From: Zygnema circumcarinatum
Lineage: Eukaryota > Streptophyta > Zygnematophyceae > Zygnematales > Zygnemataceae
DNA length: 64,000 nt
Assembly: GCA_037447605.1 (NCBI GenBank)
Contig: CM074809.1
Coordinates: forward strand, 913,705-977,704
Reading direction: 5' to 3'
In this document: positions 46,811 to 58,097 of the stretch, piece by piece
Layout of the letters: every line of letters begins with the position of its first letter
Position numbering within the stretch: the first letter of the stretch is position 1
Position numbers and translations under genes: made by a program
The notes under the pieces: generated by a model
What the model was told of the DNA's origin: nothing
The model's input: only the letters and a program-made list of their open reading frames with translations
Database searches by the model: none

Positions 46811-47613
46811 AGCGAGTCTCAGGAATAACGACAAGAATGATCTAGCGCTTGCTCCTTAATCTCCAGCGTTCATTCCAAAAGGAAGCAGCTCATTCTGATA
46901 GACAGGCAGACACTGACAGAGAACTGACACTGAGATCACACTGAGATCTGACAGACATTATTCGCCGCTACTGATCGAAACCCTAATTTTCTGAAATTAC
47001 GATTCTAAAGCCTTCATGCTATGCGGCTAGCTTTCTCATAAACGGAATGAAGCGGTACAAGTAGTAGACGCAACTTGTCAAACCAAGAAGCATACTGCAG
47101 GTACTCTCCAACCCCTGCTTTTTTGGTTTAGGGCTTAGAGTAAAGGGTTTAAAAAAACAAAAAAATAGCTCTTTACTTCATCAAGCAAACATCTTCTTTG
47201 AATCGCCGTTTCTTTCTTGGTAGTATGTGAATTTGGTCTGAGTGTCCAATTGAAGGCCAATTTATGATCTATGATCCCAAAGTGTATCGCTGAGTGTCGA
47301 TGTTGAGACCAGCCCTTCGGCGAAGGTCCAATGGTTGCCCGATTATCCTCATTTAATTTCCTTCGCTTTGGTCTGTCGCCGAATGAATAGCCGAATGACA
47401 TCTGACTTCGATCTTTAAAACGTTTTGACAGAACAATACCAGAAAGAGACATCTTAAATTTGTTTGGGTGTCTAAAACATACAGAGAAGGTGCCAGTCCG
47501 CAGCGCCATTCTCCACCATGGGCTTTGCACTAAAAGGGCACAAAATCGAAACCCATCTCTACATCTGAACTATAACATGCGCATCTCTCAAAAGGAGTGA
47601 AGCATTTTCCTTT
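46811..47613. other. Intergenic: DUF3253-like promoter and PUS1 3' flank
   Basis: No coding exon recognised. Contains the AAACCCTAA motif near 46979 and tandem CTGACA-type words at 46905-46955. Confidence 0.5.
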
Positions 47614-49841
47614 TTAGCTTCCTACACTAGTTTGTCCTTGGATGATTTCGGCATCATGAGCTTTCTTCACTAAAGGAGCCTCCGCTTGTTTCGCATTTGC
47701 AGCTCGTTCTTGTTCCCGGGCCAGCGCGAACTCGGGATAGTTCTGGTCGTTCAAAGAGAGCAGAAACATTCGAACGTTCTGATCACGCTTCTCCGTTGCA
47801 GCCATGTGCGGGTAGATGACGTGGCGCTTGAAGGCATCCACCTGCTCTCGGAAACAGTCGAGGCTGATCTCTTCGTGGGAGTTTTGAAACTTGCGATTGT
47901 ATCCCGTATAGAGACATTCATCCAAGAACAGTCCAACTTCTGGAGCAAGCGGAGTGTTAACTTTTCGGTCCCTGCAAAGAGAGGCACAAATCCTCCGAGC
48001 TTCAGTTGAAGGCTGACTTTCTCACCAACCCCTGAGCAAATTTGAAGTGCATAAAATAGATGAAGATGAATAGCAGCAAACTCTTGGAAGAACATTACTG
48101 GCAAATGAATGAGCCAACATAACACCAGAAGCTAAAGCCACCTCTAGGAAAACAAAAGCGGAGGATGACAAATATTGACTATCGGCCTCCAAAGCTAAGC
48201 GTTAGAGAAACAACTTAAGCAAAACAAACAAAAGTTACCAAACACGTTAAAGTCAAAACACCAAACGATTTGGTAGAGATGTTCGATAATCTACCTTCGA
48301 AAAGCTAAATCGATCATAGATTCAGGTGCAAACCCGCGCAGAACAGCAACTGCCATGCCAATCATCTTTCGAATCTGATGGAGCATGAAGCTCTGGCCAA
48401 CCACATGGCACTTGACGAATTCAATGCCGCCTTCACAGAAAATCTCGACGGTCTTGAAAGAAACCATGTAACGGAGTGCACTGGGATCCTCTGCTCTAAC
48501 TCTGGATGTGAAATTATGGAAGTTGTGAGTTCCCTCGAACATACTCAAAACCTTATCAAGTCTCGCCCTCACTTCGTCGTCAAACACGAAGGTACTCCTT
48601 CCCTTGCTCTCCTCTATGCTCCCTTTTGAAACATCATCTATTGGTCCTCCACATCCTCCTGCCTGAGGTTGTACGTTGTGCTTCCCTTCATGCTCTGTTG
48701 CTGGAACATCAGTTTTAGGCTTCTCTACATTTTCTAGCCCATCTCTGTTTTCTGCGCCTTCTTCCCGTCTCTCCCCTACGCCTATCTCTCCTCTCTCCTC
48801 CATGCGAACGTCCCTACTACTTTCCTTCACTTCGCCTGCAACAGTAACTTCAGAATGTGCTCTCACTTCCGACTGTACTTTTTCCAGAGCCCCCTCTGCG
48901 TTATTTCCACTACTATGTTTCTCTTCGCAGACTTCCACTCCCTTGATTGTTAATTCTAAATTGCTTCCAGATGAGGCGATTGAATCGGCATTCACAGGCC
49001 TCACATCTCCTGGACGGAGCTCTTTGTTTTCTGAAGTACCCTTCACTACTGTCTCTACTTTGAGAAACTCCGCATCAAATGCAAAAGTGGGAATAACGTA
49101 CTCATATCTCCTCCTATCACAAAGCTGCTTCGCGTTGAAACCATTTGTGACACGTTTGAAACCCAACAGGTGAATATCTTCTGGAAGCTCCTTGTTCACG
49201 CGTTCCACAAAACCTGCTGGCTCTATCACCATTCGAGCTGAAACAACTTGCCCAACTGCACTCACTCCTTTGTCAGTTCTTGCGGCTCTCATCCAGTCAA
49301 CACTTCTCGGGTCACCAAAATTGTCATCTCCAATGGCCCCTGCTCGATGCAAAGACGTTTCAAGAATCCCCTCAATCGTCACTGCTCCCGGATTACGCTG
49401 CATTCCTTGGTACTTCTCTCCACAATAAGCAAAGAACATGGCAATCTTCCGCTTCTTGAGTCGCTTCCTGCCCCCTGCTTGAGTCTCAGAACCTCCTGCG
49501 CAGGGCGCTGAGCCGGTCTCGCCTTCCTTCACAGATAAGGATTCTCCCTCAGTTGCTTTCAAGGCGGCAGAACCTCCGCCCAAGACAACAGATGAAACGA
49601 CCCTCTCTGTTTCTTCACGCAACACACCAGAAGATGAAATGTTCTCGCATTCCACATGTGAAGATGCAACTGCACTGACAACTCTCGCCGAATCACTCGC
49701 CGCCTTCTCCTCATCTCCAGCGGCTCCTTCCGGCGCAAGCCTCGCCTTCTTAACAGGCGGCTCGTGGACAGCTGCCTGCTCTGGAGCAGAGACGGGCTCT
49801 TCGCCTTCCCCCGAGCCGCGCCCCTCTGCAGCGGGCGCCAT
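47614..49841 (-). CDS. tRNA pseudouridine synthase, PUS1 (TruA) type
   Basis: Two exons, 48295-49841 and 47614-47971, join in phase to 634 residues. The TruA fold is visible: FFAYCGEKYQGMQRNPG, the catalytic motif RAARTDKGVSA with the nucleophile Asp190, FNAKQLCDRRRYEYVIPT, FEGTHNFHNFTSR, and GQSFMLHQIRKMIGMAVAVLRG. PUS1/PUS2 enzymes isomerise uridines in tRNA (and some other RNAs) in nucleus or mitochondria. The N-terminal 125 residues are acidic/Ala-rich and end in a basic RKRLKKRK that may be a nuclear signal. An insertion of about 170 low-complexity, Glu/Ser-rich residues separates the two catalytic halves. The ATG at 49841 has a good context; the frame is open to 49925 but has no ATG there. 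Divergent neighbour: SLC41-type transporter. Confidence 0.92.
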
Positions 49842-51063
49842 GGCTTCTCCCCCTGCAGCCAGCCTCCCTCCCTCCCTCCCTCCCTCCCTCCCTCCCACCC
49901 AGGGCGCGCTCTCCGCCTGCGTCACGGCTGACGCTCGGGTTTGTTTGTTACTGGTTTTTTCCTGTCACCTGGTTTGCGGTTTCAGTTCCATGCAGCTCCA
50001 TACTTCTTCCGTTACATCCACGGCCATCTGTCGAAAGTTCACAGTTCCGTAAATTTTTTTTAAAGAACCTGAAATGACGAGATTACCGACCACACGGAAA
50101 TACCAACATGCCGAAATGTCGAGTTCAGGAACCATGGAGTGACCCATGCGCACAATGTTGTTCTCCATGGACGCAACATGGGGCCAAGTACAACAACAAC
50201 AAGGAGAATTGTGGAACAGTCGTGGGCGGACGGACGGGCAGACTTCAACTCTTTTGAGTGCCCGACACGGACGAAGGAAGTCGCGGGTTGGCTGCCGCTG
50301 CCGCCTGCCTGATGCCCGTTCACAGTTCGACCGGCAATCTGTCGTCGCGAGATTTTGAGGGCAATAGCCGAAATTATGGCTGCCCGGGTGGAGCCTCCGC
50401 CCTGCTATTGGCTGTTGCCCGGAAGGGCAGCTCGGTGCGAAAACTTGCGACGGACTGACGGCGCCCAGGCAAATGGCTCCCTGCACATGCCGGCCAGTTG
50501 CGACTCTGTTCGCCGTTAGGAACTGGCCAGCGTCACGACACGGACGACACGCTACACTGAGCAATAGAAACTGTTGACCCGTTCTTCCGGCAATCGCTTT
50601 TCGCCACGTGGCAGCCCGTCCATCACCGACGCCGAATCGGCTGTCCGTACTTTCGAGCGTCGCGCCCGGCTTCCCCGCGTGGCCGCTTCTGAGCGGCCAG
50701 ATATGATCCTCGAATCCCGCTCGCTTCCTTCCGCCATTCGCACCTCGCCGTTACACGTGTGCGAATCCAGCTTCATGCTGATGTGGCATCCCCACAGCGT
50801 AAACACGTCTGCAAGGTCTCCTTCCTCCCTCCGGTCCACGGCAGACCGGCCGCCACGTCGCCCGTCGGCACCTCTCAACGGGCGCCACGTGGCAGAAAGT
50901 TGCTCCAGGGTCCAAAGAGTGGATCCCCAGCGCCCGGAGTCCACCTGGAGCTCCAAGCTCTTGAGCTCTGAGCCGAGCAGAGAGGAAGAGGGATAGGAGA
51001 GTTTTGGAGGTGCGGTGTAGGGTTAAAGCTTTGGGAAGGAGAGGGAGCGGAAGAAGGGCGGCC
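49842..51063. promoter_or_regulatory. Divergent promoter region of PUS1-type and SLC41-type genes
   Basis: No gene recognised. Next to PUS1 is a (CCCT)n run (49861-49896). Exact GCCACGTGGC palindromes lie at 50603-50612 and 50884-50893; further CACGTG-type sites are nearby (50752). The rest is GC-rich unique sequence. Joint regulation is inferred from the head-to-head layout. Confidence 0.5.
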
Positions 51064-53919
51064 ATGGATGCGGTACAGCTCGCAGCGTGCTGTGGCTCAG
51101 GAAGAACTTCCGAGTGCTTTGGGTCAGAGGTTCGCGATGGCCGGCACAGATCTCGGGTGGTTTCGTCAGCAATTTCGTTTAGTGGGGCGTTGCAGAAAGA
51201 TTACAGTACTTTGATGATGCACTCGTCTGTGTCTGAAAGGGGAGGAAGGAAAGGGAGGGAGGCGAGCCGTGTAGATGAGAGCCGGCATAGCCTCAGCGTG
51301 AAATGCATCGCGGTGCCAGGATATGAAGGACGGCCGGCTGCGGAAGGTAAGACGAGGAAAACGGCAAAAGATGAAGAGCTGGAAAGAGAGTGCTTTCCGG
51401 AAGCGAGGGAGCAAATATTGAGGTTGACAATGCAGGAGGCGTTGCATTTGCAGGGAATGCTGCAGCGTCAGGTACATTCCGCCAACTTTTCTGGCATATT
51501 TTCATACTTTATTGTGAAGCTAAATCGACTTGCACTCACAGAATTCCACCAGAACACGCTCAGCTTGTTGCGTAAGCCCGAGCTGTGCAAATGTAGTAGC
51601 AACCAATCAATTTGAGATCAATTGTTTGATATGAGTGCAGATTGCTCGCACAGAATGGCCGGCAGTTGAAAATTTAAGTGACGAGAGGCTTGTGAAGGGA
51701 TCCGGCGGATGGAGAAGTGGAGGTGCTTTAAAATTCGCTGGAGATTCAGGGATTGGTAATGGAGCTGATTATTTGAACTTAGACGGGAGAATGCAGGGGA
51801 TAGCTCGAGGCCAAGTGTTGCTGACCAGAGCAGTAGAGTCCAGAAATTGGAATTCTTTGGTGTTTTCGAACGGCCATCTAGCAGACGTCAGAGATCCTTC
51901 AGCAGACTTTAAGACGCGTGACATAGTTTTGCGAGTTCCGTCTGATTCGATTTCACTACCGGCTTCTTTGACCTCGTTCCTTTCAGAACCATCTTGGTTA
52001 ACCGCGTCAGATAGGAGCGGCGAATTAGGGTTTGCAAATGCAGGGGAATTAGCAGAGGAAGGGGTTCCCAGGCAAAGATTAGAGGGGAGCAGTTCTTTGC
52101 GAAAGGACGATGGGTCTGCCACTGAGATGCTTAAGCCACAGGAGGAGTTAGGACTCTATGGGTTTCCCATTGCTCGGGAAACTCTGGCCAGAGGCCCTTG
52201 GTGAGTTCTATTCCTTCCACTCTGTCTGGTGTACATAGGCACTCCAATCCGTTAGAAGCTCCTTTAGCTTGCCTGACTTGAATCTACGTATTTTCAGTTG
52301 TATGCAAGGTGTGCATCGGTTTTTCTCTGTTATTCAATCAATTTAGATACAGCATGTCCTTTCAACATCGTCGACTTTTGCAAAGGCAATGGCTTCTTAT
52401 GTCTTATGTTACTGTCCTTGTACATTTATATGCAAGCTGAGACTGTCCTCGAGGATTTCCTGTACAGTAGATGCCTCCGCGAGCATGGCTCTCAAGGGTT
52501 TGGGGGAAACATTGCAGGCTCCTTGGACTGTTGGTTCTTCAGTCGGGCTCATCCTTCGTGCTGGAGAAATTCGGGGGATTAATAGAAGAGCATCTTATTA
52601 TCACACTTTTCTTGACTATGCTCGTGGGCGCTGGCGGCAATGCTGGCAATCAGGTAATACAGCGAGTGCCTGCTTCTTTTTTTTTCATCCAGTCACATTC
52701 ATTTGACAGTATGGTAAATCAATGCTGATGTAGTTCCAGAGTACGCACGAGATCTAGCATAAGGGTAACTGGAAAACGCTGTCGAAATCATGACTTCGTG
52801 TAAGAATTGGATGGCTTTCTTGCCTTGCAAGTGAGGCATGTAAAGTTGAACACATTGGTAGATAGGTAAGATATGTGTAAGACCTAATTCTGGTGCATTT
52901 TGGTGCATTCAGAGCGCCATCAAAGTTATCCGAGAGTTTGCGACAGGCGAGGCATCGTTGTCTGTGAGCAGCTTGCGGCGATGCCTCAAGGAGCAGCTGC
53001 TGGTGGGCCTCCTGCTGGGCACAGCACTCTCTGTGCTTGGTTTTCTGCGCGTGTTTGCGACCAACGGTGACTTGACGGTATGCACTTCTTCTCCATGAAA
53101 GCTTTCTCTGCTCAAAAAAGTGAGAGATAGGTCCTTTCCATTGGGGGGTATGCACAAGTGTGAGATTGGAGAGAAGGCATGCAGACGAAAATGGGAAATA
53201 AAAAAGTTTTTGGGAGAAGCGTGGTAAAAATCAGGGTCACCTCCCTTCAAGGAAAACGAAATTCTTTCGTTTTTGCCAGCCCGAATTCTAGCCATTTGCA
53301 CTGCTTTGTCACTATTTTCACTTACTCACCGTCTCGATTCTGAGCATTCCCTCTTCCTTTCCCTCCCCCTCTTCCCGGCTCCCCCTCTCCCCTTCTCTCA
53401 TTCCTTGCACTTTCATCTCTTCCTCTCTCCAGTTGTCTTTCCTGTGTCGATTTCCACTCTCACGTTCTCTGTCTCATAACCTCCCTTATCACTCAGTCCT
53501 CTTCCAGCAAATGTCTTTCCACGCCTGCATTCTGAGTACAGTCGATGCAGCTGCTCTGTGCAGAATGCAACAGCTATCTCCGCCTCCCTCTTCGCCATCG
53601 TGCTGACCTCTGTGGCTGTGGGAACAGCTCTCCCCTTCGCGCTCGCATGGAAGGGGGTAGACCCGGCAAATGCGGCAACATCTGTCCAGGTCAGCCCCGA
53701 CCTCCTTCTCTGGAAACGCCCTCTCCCTGGGAGGACTGCTCGAGCTCTTTCTATAGCAGCAACCCACTTTTTGCGTGGTTCTGATTCTGTATTGTGCTCT
53801 TATTGGCTATGCAGGTGCTAATGGACATCCTAGGAGTAGGCCTCACATGCATCATTTGCAGCCTTATTTTTTCCCTCTCCAGCCATCATCCGCTCGCGTC
53901 CTTCACCCTCCTCCAATGA
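51064..53919 (+). CDS. SLC41/MgtE-type divalent cation transporter
   Basis: Six exons (51064-51471, 51641-52200, 52518-52653, 52913-53077, 53565-53699, 53815-53919) join in phase to 502 residues. The first 322 residues are hydrophilic and without a recognised domain. From Trp323 on there is one five-helix MgtE transmembrane unit: WLLGLLVLQSGSSFVLEKF, HLIITLFLTMLVGAGGNAGNQ (the family signature GAGGNAGNQ), LLVGLLLGTALSVLGFLRVF, ATAISASLFAIVLTSVAVGT and VLMDILGVGLTCIICSLIF. MgtE and SLC41 proteins carry Mg2+ and related cations. No CBS or N domain is seen, so regulation must differ from bacterial MgtE. A single unit suggests it works as a dimer, as MgtE does; this is inference. The long N-terminus is unusual. 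Confidence 0.88.
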
Positions 53920-55422
53920 TGGCTGCCTGACTTCCCCCGCTCGCTTCTGCTGCCGGTTTTTTCGCTCAAGAGCGTTTCCGCCGGCGCTGGAATACTTGCC
54001 TCCATGCGCCGTGGGACCTCCGTTGGTTAGACACACAGAGATGAAGCCCTAATTGATGTTCCCATGAGCGCTCGTGCCTTCGTGAAAAGCAGCTAGGCTT
54101 CATCTGGAGATGCGGAAGATCCAAGTCGCCTGAAATTGTTAAATTTCGCGAGGCAGTAGTCCCGTGTGTTGTTGCATTTTTACGTGTTTACCTTTCTATA
54201 TAGATTGTGAATAAAGTGTTCATGTTGTGCATAGAAATCATGAACTTGCAGACTCATGAGAGCCCTTCTCGTGGTCGACCAACCCCCATGTCGTCTCTTG
54301 CACCTCCTTGTTCTCACGACGTTATCCTCTGTTCCCACTAACCAGCACGTTTGCGTTTGTGTGAAGTGAGTACTGTTTTGCACTCGCATTGCCTCTCTCA
54401 TAGTACTCGTTTCGGTACCCGACTGCGGGACGGACAAACGGCTCGTCCTCGTTTCCGTGAAATCCAGTTTCAGTTAACGTGTGCCTTGACGAGCAACGAT
54501 AGGTACTCGTTCCATGCGAAGCGTTGCGTTGACGTACAGACCTTTCGTGAACTTTCCGCCACGCGAGACCGGGAAGCAGAACTGTACGGATATTGTACGT
54601 GACATGTACGGACTGCATAGTACGACAATCATGTGCGAGAACGGCAGTCAACGATTCTCCGTATGGACGTGGTCGGCGCAGATGTCACCGCACGAGGCGA
54701 AGACCGTTACCCGCCAATCAGGGGGCCCGTGTGGTCCGCGGGAAGAAGCTCGCGGCCAATCAGAAGGTGCACCTCAGCAACTTTTTACTCATTCTTCTGG
54801 TCAACAGATATGACAAAATGATGGATCGGTTTTGCCGCGTTGACCTCTCCTTTCCCGCCCCGTCGAAATCGCAAAGCAACCGCCGCAAAGCGACAAAACG
54901 TCCGGGCAGGAATGTAAGTTTTTCTATCTGCCCAGACATTCCGACAGCTATTTTCACCAGAATGTAATATTTTCCGCCCTGCCCGCCGTTTAAATTGCCC
55001 CAGGCCAAAAGTCGACGACAAATGGACGCTGACAAAATCAGAAGCACGTTGACGAGCCGGCCCCTCCGCCGGTCAACTCCCTACAATGTGTACGAACTGT
55101 ACGGTATTGATCTGTACGGCCCGTGCCGGTCACGGCCGACGGAGCATAAAGCTGCGACCGAAAGGACGCGGGCGAAGGGACGCCGTAGGGGAGGGGGGGA
55201 GGTGAGGGGGAGGGAGAGGGAGAGGGGGAGAGAGAGGGAGAGGGGGGAAGGGAGAGGGGGGAGGGAGAGGGGGGAGGGAGAGGGAAAGGGAGAGGGGGGG
55301 AGGTAGAGGGGCAGGGAGGGGGATTGGAGGGGGAGGAAACCCTAAAAAGGATATAATCTGCATACATTCTTTCTTTCTTGAAGCTCCATTTTCGATTTGG
55401 TGAAATTTCTGGGTAAGTTTGC
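53920..55422. other. Intergenic interval
   Basis: No gene recognised. Contains GTACGG/TGTACG motifs (54588-54610, 55086-55120), a GA-rich run on plus (55190-55330, GAGGGG variants) and a telo-box-like AAACCCTAAAA at 55338, about 80 bases before the next start codon. Confidence 0.55.
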
Positions 55423-55940
55423 ATGCTGATGAACAGCGGGATCTCTAAGGACAAGGGGAAGGGGGGGGGAGGAGGAGGAGAGCGGAGGTTCGATGCGGAG
55501 AAGGTTTTGGATGACGTGTACAAGAAGGTGAACGAGCAGAACATGGCGAGGTTTCAGGCGGGGATAGGAATGGCTGCAGGGAATTCTCCGCCGGGGGAGG
55601 TGATCCGTGGGGAGGTCGTGGAGAAGGAAGGAGGAGGGATCAATAAGGCTTCGAAGCTCAGCCATGGCGGCGTCCTGCTGCTTGCGAGCCCCCTTGGCGT
55701 GAGAATGAGTGCGGAGAGGAGGAGGCAGACCCTGGAGGAGCTCTCGAAGCTTCCAGAGAAGGAGCAGAGGACGGAGCACAAGAAGAGCGAGTACTGGACG
55801 GTGGACATGGCGCCTCCCAACCCGCATTGCAGGATTGCATGGCCGAGGTGAAGCAGGGCTGCTGGTCGGCGATGCGAGCGGCGTACATAGCGAACTTAGC
55901 GATGTGGAGGAATCGAAACATTAGGAAGTTTTTCGTCAAT
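55423..55940 (+). CDS. Unidentified gene, first exon(s)
   Basis: The ATG at 55423 opens a 142-codon frame: Gly/Lys-rich start, RRFDAEKVLDDVYKKVNEQN and SAERRRQTLEELSKLPEKEQ, ending at a stop at 55849-55851. A different frame is open from about 55650 to 55940. It codes ALQDCMAEVKQGCWSAMRAA and MWRNRNIRKFFVNW, and ends at a good donor (TTG|GTAAGC). The two frames cannot be joined by an obvious intron. Either one of them is not coding, or a frameshift (real or sequencing) separates them. A telo-box-like motif lies upstream. I recognise no family. Possible further exons downstream (for example 56336-56385, KPDVTHHFWDFGELLV) are unproven. Confidence 0.45.
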
Positions 55941-56797
55941 TGGTAAGCACCCACCTTTGCTTGTCCCCTTTTGATAAACTTAAAATAGTTGCAAGTTTTC
56001 CCGTGTAAAAGCTCAAGTGTTGCATCTCAAGCCTATTCTGATTCCGTCCTTCTCTTTCTCTTTCGATGCAGATGTTCGGACAAGGGTCCTACCATCAAAT
56101 TTTGAGGTGAAGTCTTGTGAAAACGATCGTTTATGGCAATCTAGGAAACAGTTTTTTCTCTTTAATGAGTGCCCACTCAACTGTTTAAGCGAGAAGTACT
56201 GGCCCAATTTAGCAAATTATTCACCGCAGTGTCACTACGACGGTCAGTCTTTGTCCGAAGCAAAAATGCTTCGAGAACTGTAAATATTGTACCAAAATAT
56301 AAGTAATCGATTTTCAAATTTCCACATCAATAGAAGCCCGACGTGACCCATCACTTCTGGGACTTTGGAGAACTGCTCGTACAGGTGCCAATTTCAAGAC
56401 GCATTCATTCATTTATTCATTCATCCAAGCAGCTTGGGTTGCCTGTAGAAGCTCACATTATCGTGGAGGCTGTTGAAAGCAGCATAAGGATGGACCTAAC
56501 GAGAATTACTAACGCTATTATTCTGCAAAAAAAGAGGCAAAAAAGTCGTCTAAGATTGAAATTGCAGTCGTTCTACTGTCCTTTGCCAACCTTCTTTGGC
56601 CTATCTTTAACCAACGATGGAGCAACTTCAAGCGTCTTCTCGTCCTTGAGCAAAAATGCACGTGCTGCTGAATTTGCTGCTTGCTTTCCCAACCGAAACC
56701 CTAAAATTGAGCTGCCAAAAAACCCCATTGTTCCACCCGACCAGCAGCTTGCGAGCACTCCCTCCCTCCCTCCTCCCCCACATCCTTCATCACTCGT
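55941..56797. other. Region after the unidentified gene, no assigned exon
   Basis: Likely introns or 3' part of the gene at 55423. A minus-strand mini-frame at 56573-56728 (51 codons, MGFFGSSILGFRLGKQAANS...) reads like a short protein with a hydrophobic/basic N-terminus, but has no independent support. Confidence 0.4.
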
Positions 56798-57076
56798 CTA
56801 AAATATGATGCGGAACTTGGGGGCGGAGGAGCTTCCTGTGGGCAGCAGCTGCCACACGCAGGGCTCCATTCTGTCTGACACGTGGCAGTAGCCTGCAAGA
56901 GTGCCCGCCCCCCCCCCTCCCTGCCCGAACTCGAAGACAGAAGTGTCGCTGGAGAATGTCTCCGGGAAGGGAGGGCCCCCCTCGGCAGCTGCAGGCTCCG
57001 CCGCCTCCGACTGCTTCTCTGCTCCCTTCTTTTGCTCCTGCTTGCCCTTAGGGTTGCTCTGCTTGCTGCGTCCCAT
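56798..57076 (-). CDS. Small basic hypothetical protein, conserved-looking C-terminus
   Basis: A 92-codon frame with ATG in good context (catccATGG, start MGRSKQSNPKGKQEQKKG). A Lys/Gln/Glu-rich half is followed by an Ala/Gly-rich linker and a compact C-terminal block, GYCHVSDRMEPCVWQLLPTG, ending SSAPKFRIIF. The layout (charged tail plus a short conserved module) resembles small plant proteins of unknown function. I cannot name it. It is divergent from the O-fucosyltransferase-like gene, about 1 kb away. The frame is the only long one here, ends cleanly and is not low complexity in its second half. Confidence 0.55.
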   Translation of the reverse strand: MGRSKQSNPKGKQEQKKGAEKQSEAAEPAAAEGGPPFPETFSSDTSVFEFGQGGGGAGTLAGYCHVSDRMEPCVWQLLPTGSSSAPKFRIIF

Positions 57077-58097
57077 GGATGCTGAAAAGAGAACAGAAAG
57101 CAGTTCACCTTTCAGAATCAGGGCCAGTTATTGTACAATGAAACCGTCTACCACTGTTCAAGGGATCGAGCGTGACATGAAGCAGTTTGGTACTTCAAAG
57201 AAACGTTGAAGTGTTTTCCAATTCCCACATTAGGGTTGGAGAACTGTTGACTGAAAAGCACTACGCACCCTGATGTCTGTCCTTTGTTACCTCAACAAGA
57301 TCATCACGTGGCAAAAGGGAAAAAAAACGAGGGAATGTCACAAGCATCAATACCCCTTTCTAATGAAATCACGTCTACTGTTCAGATATCAGTGGCAACA
57401 GAACAAGAACTTCTACCCAAAAAAAAAAAGAAACTCGAGCAGAATCGTCTAAGGTCGTTATCAAGAAGAGTGAAGATCGGTGTGACAATATGATATCTCC
57501 CACCACTTCTAAAGGGTGCGAAATCCATAGCGTCAATCTTCTCTGTAGAATGTGAAACTGTACACTAAGGTTGTAAACTTCTGTAAACATTTGAAGCGCT
57601 AAAAAACAAACAGGGAGGGGGCGAAGGAACCCATATCTTGAATATCGTTATCTGGGCTAAGGTGCTTTCTAACTTCTCTGTCGCTTTTTGCTTGGAGGGG
57701 AGAGAAGAAAGTGAGGGAGGGACTACAGGATTGGAGAGAAACTCCCTCTCCTCACCTCTCCCTCTCGTCGCCTCTTCGCCCCTCTTCTCTCCTCTGCTCT
57801 CCTCTTCTAACACATGAAAGAACCCAAAAACAATCTCAAAATAAGGCTGCATTATAACCCACCTGCTGTCTGTGCCCAACGACCCCAACGACGCCTTTCC
57901 GGTAGCCGGGTCGAAGCTTGCAGCCGAAGGAAAATGGACGAACCGATGCTTCCCGCGAGAATTTAGGGTTGCGCTCTGAAGTTTGGGGTGAAGTTATGAC
58001 GTCACAGCCCCTCTTGTGTCGACTGTGTGCGACGATGAGCAATGCAGCGCATGGTCCAGCGTCTATCATGCATGCTTTCCTGCTTCTCAGAACCGGC
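57077..58097. other. Divergent intergenic region
   Basis: Between the small basic protein (-) and the O-FucT-like gene (+). No coding exon recognised. Contains an AAAAAAAAAG run (57420) and a CCTCTCCCTCTCGTC-type pyrimidine stretch (57740-57810). Confidence 0.5.
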
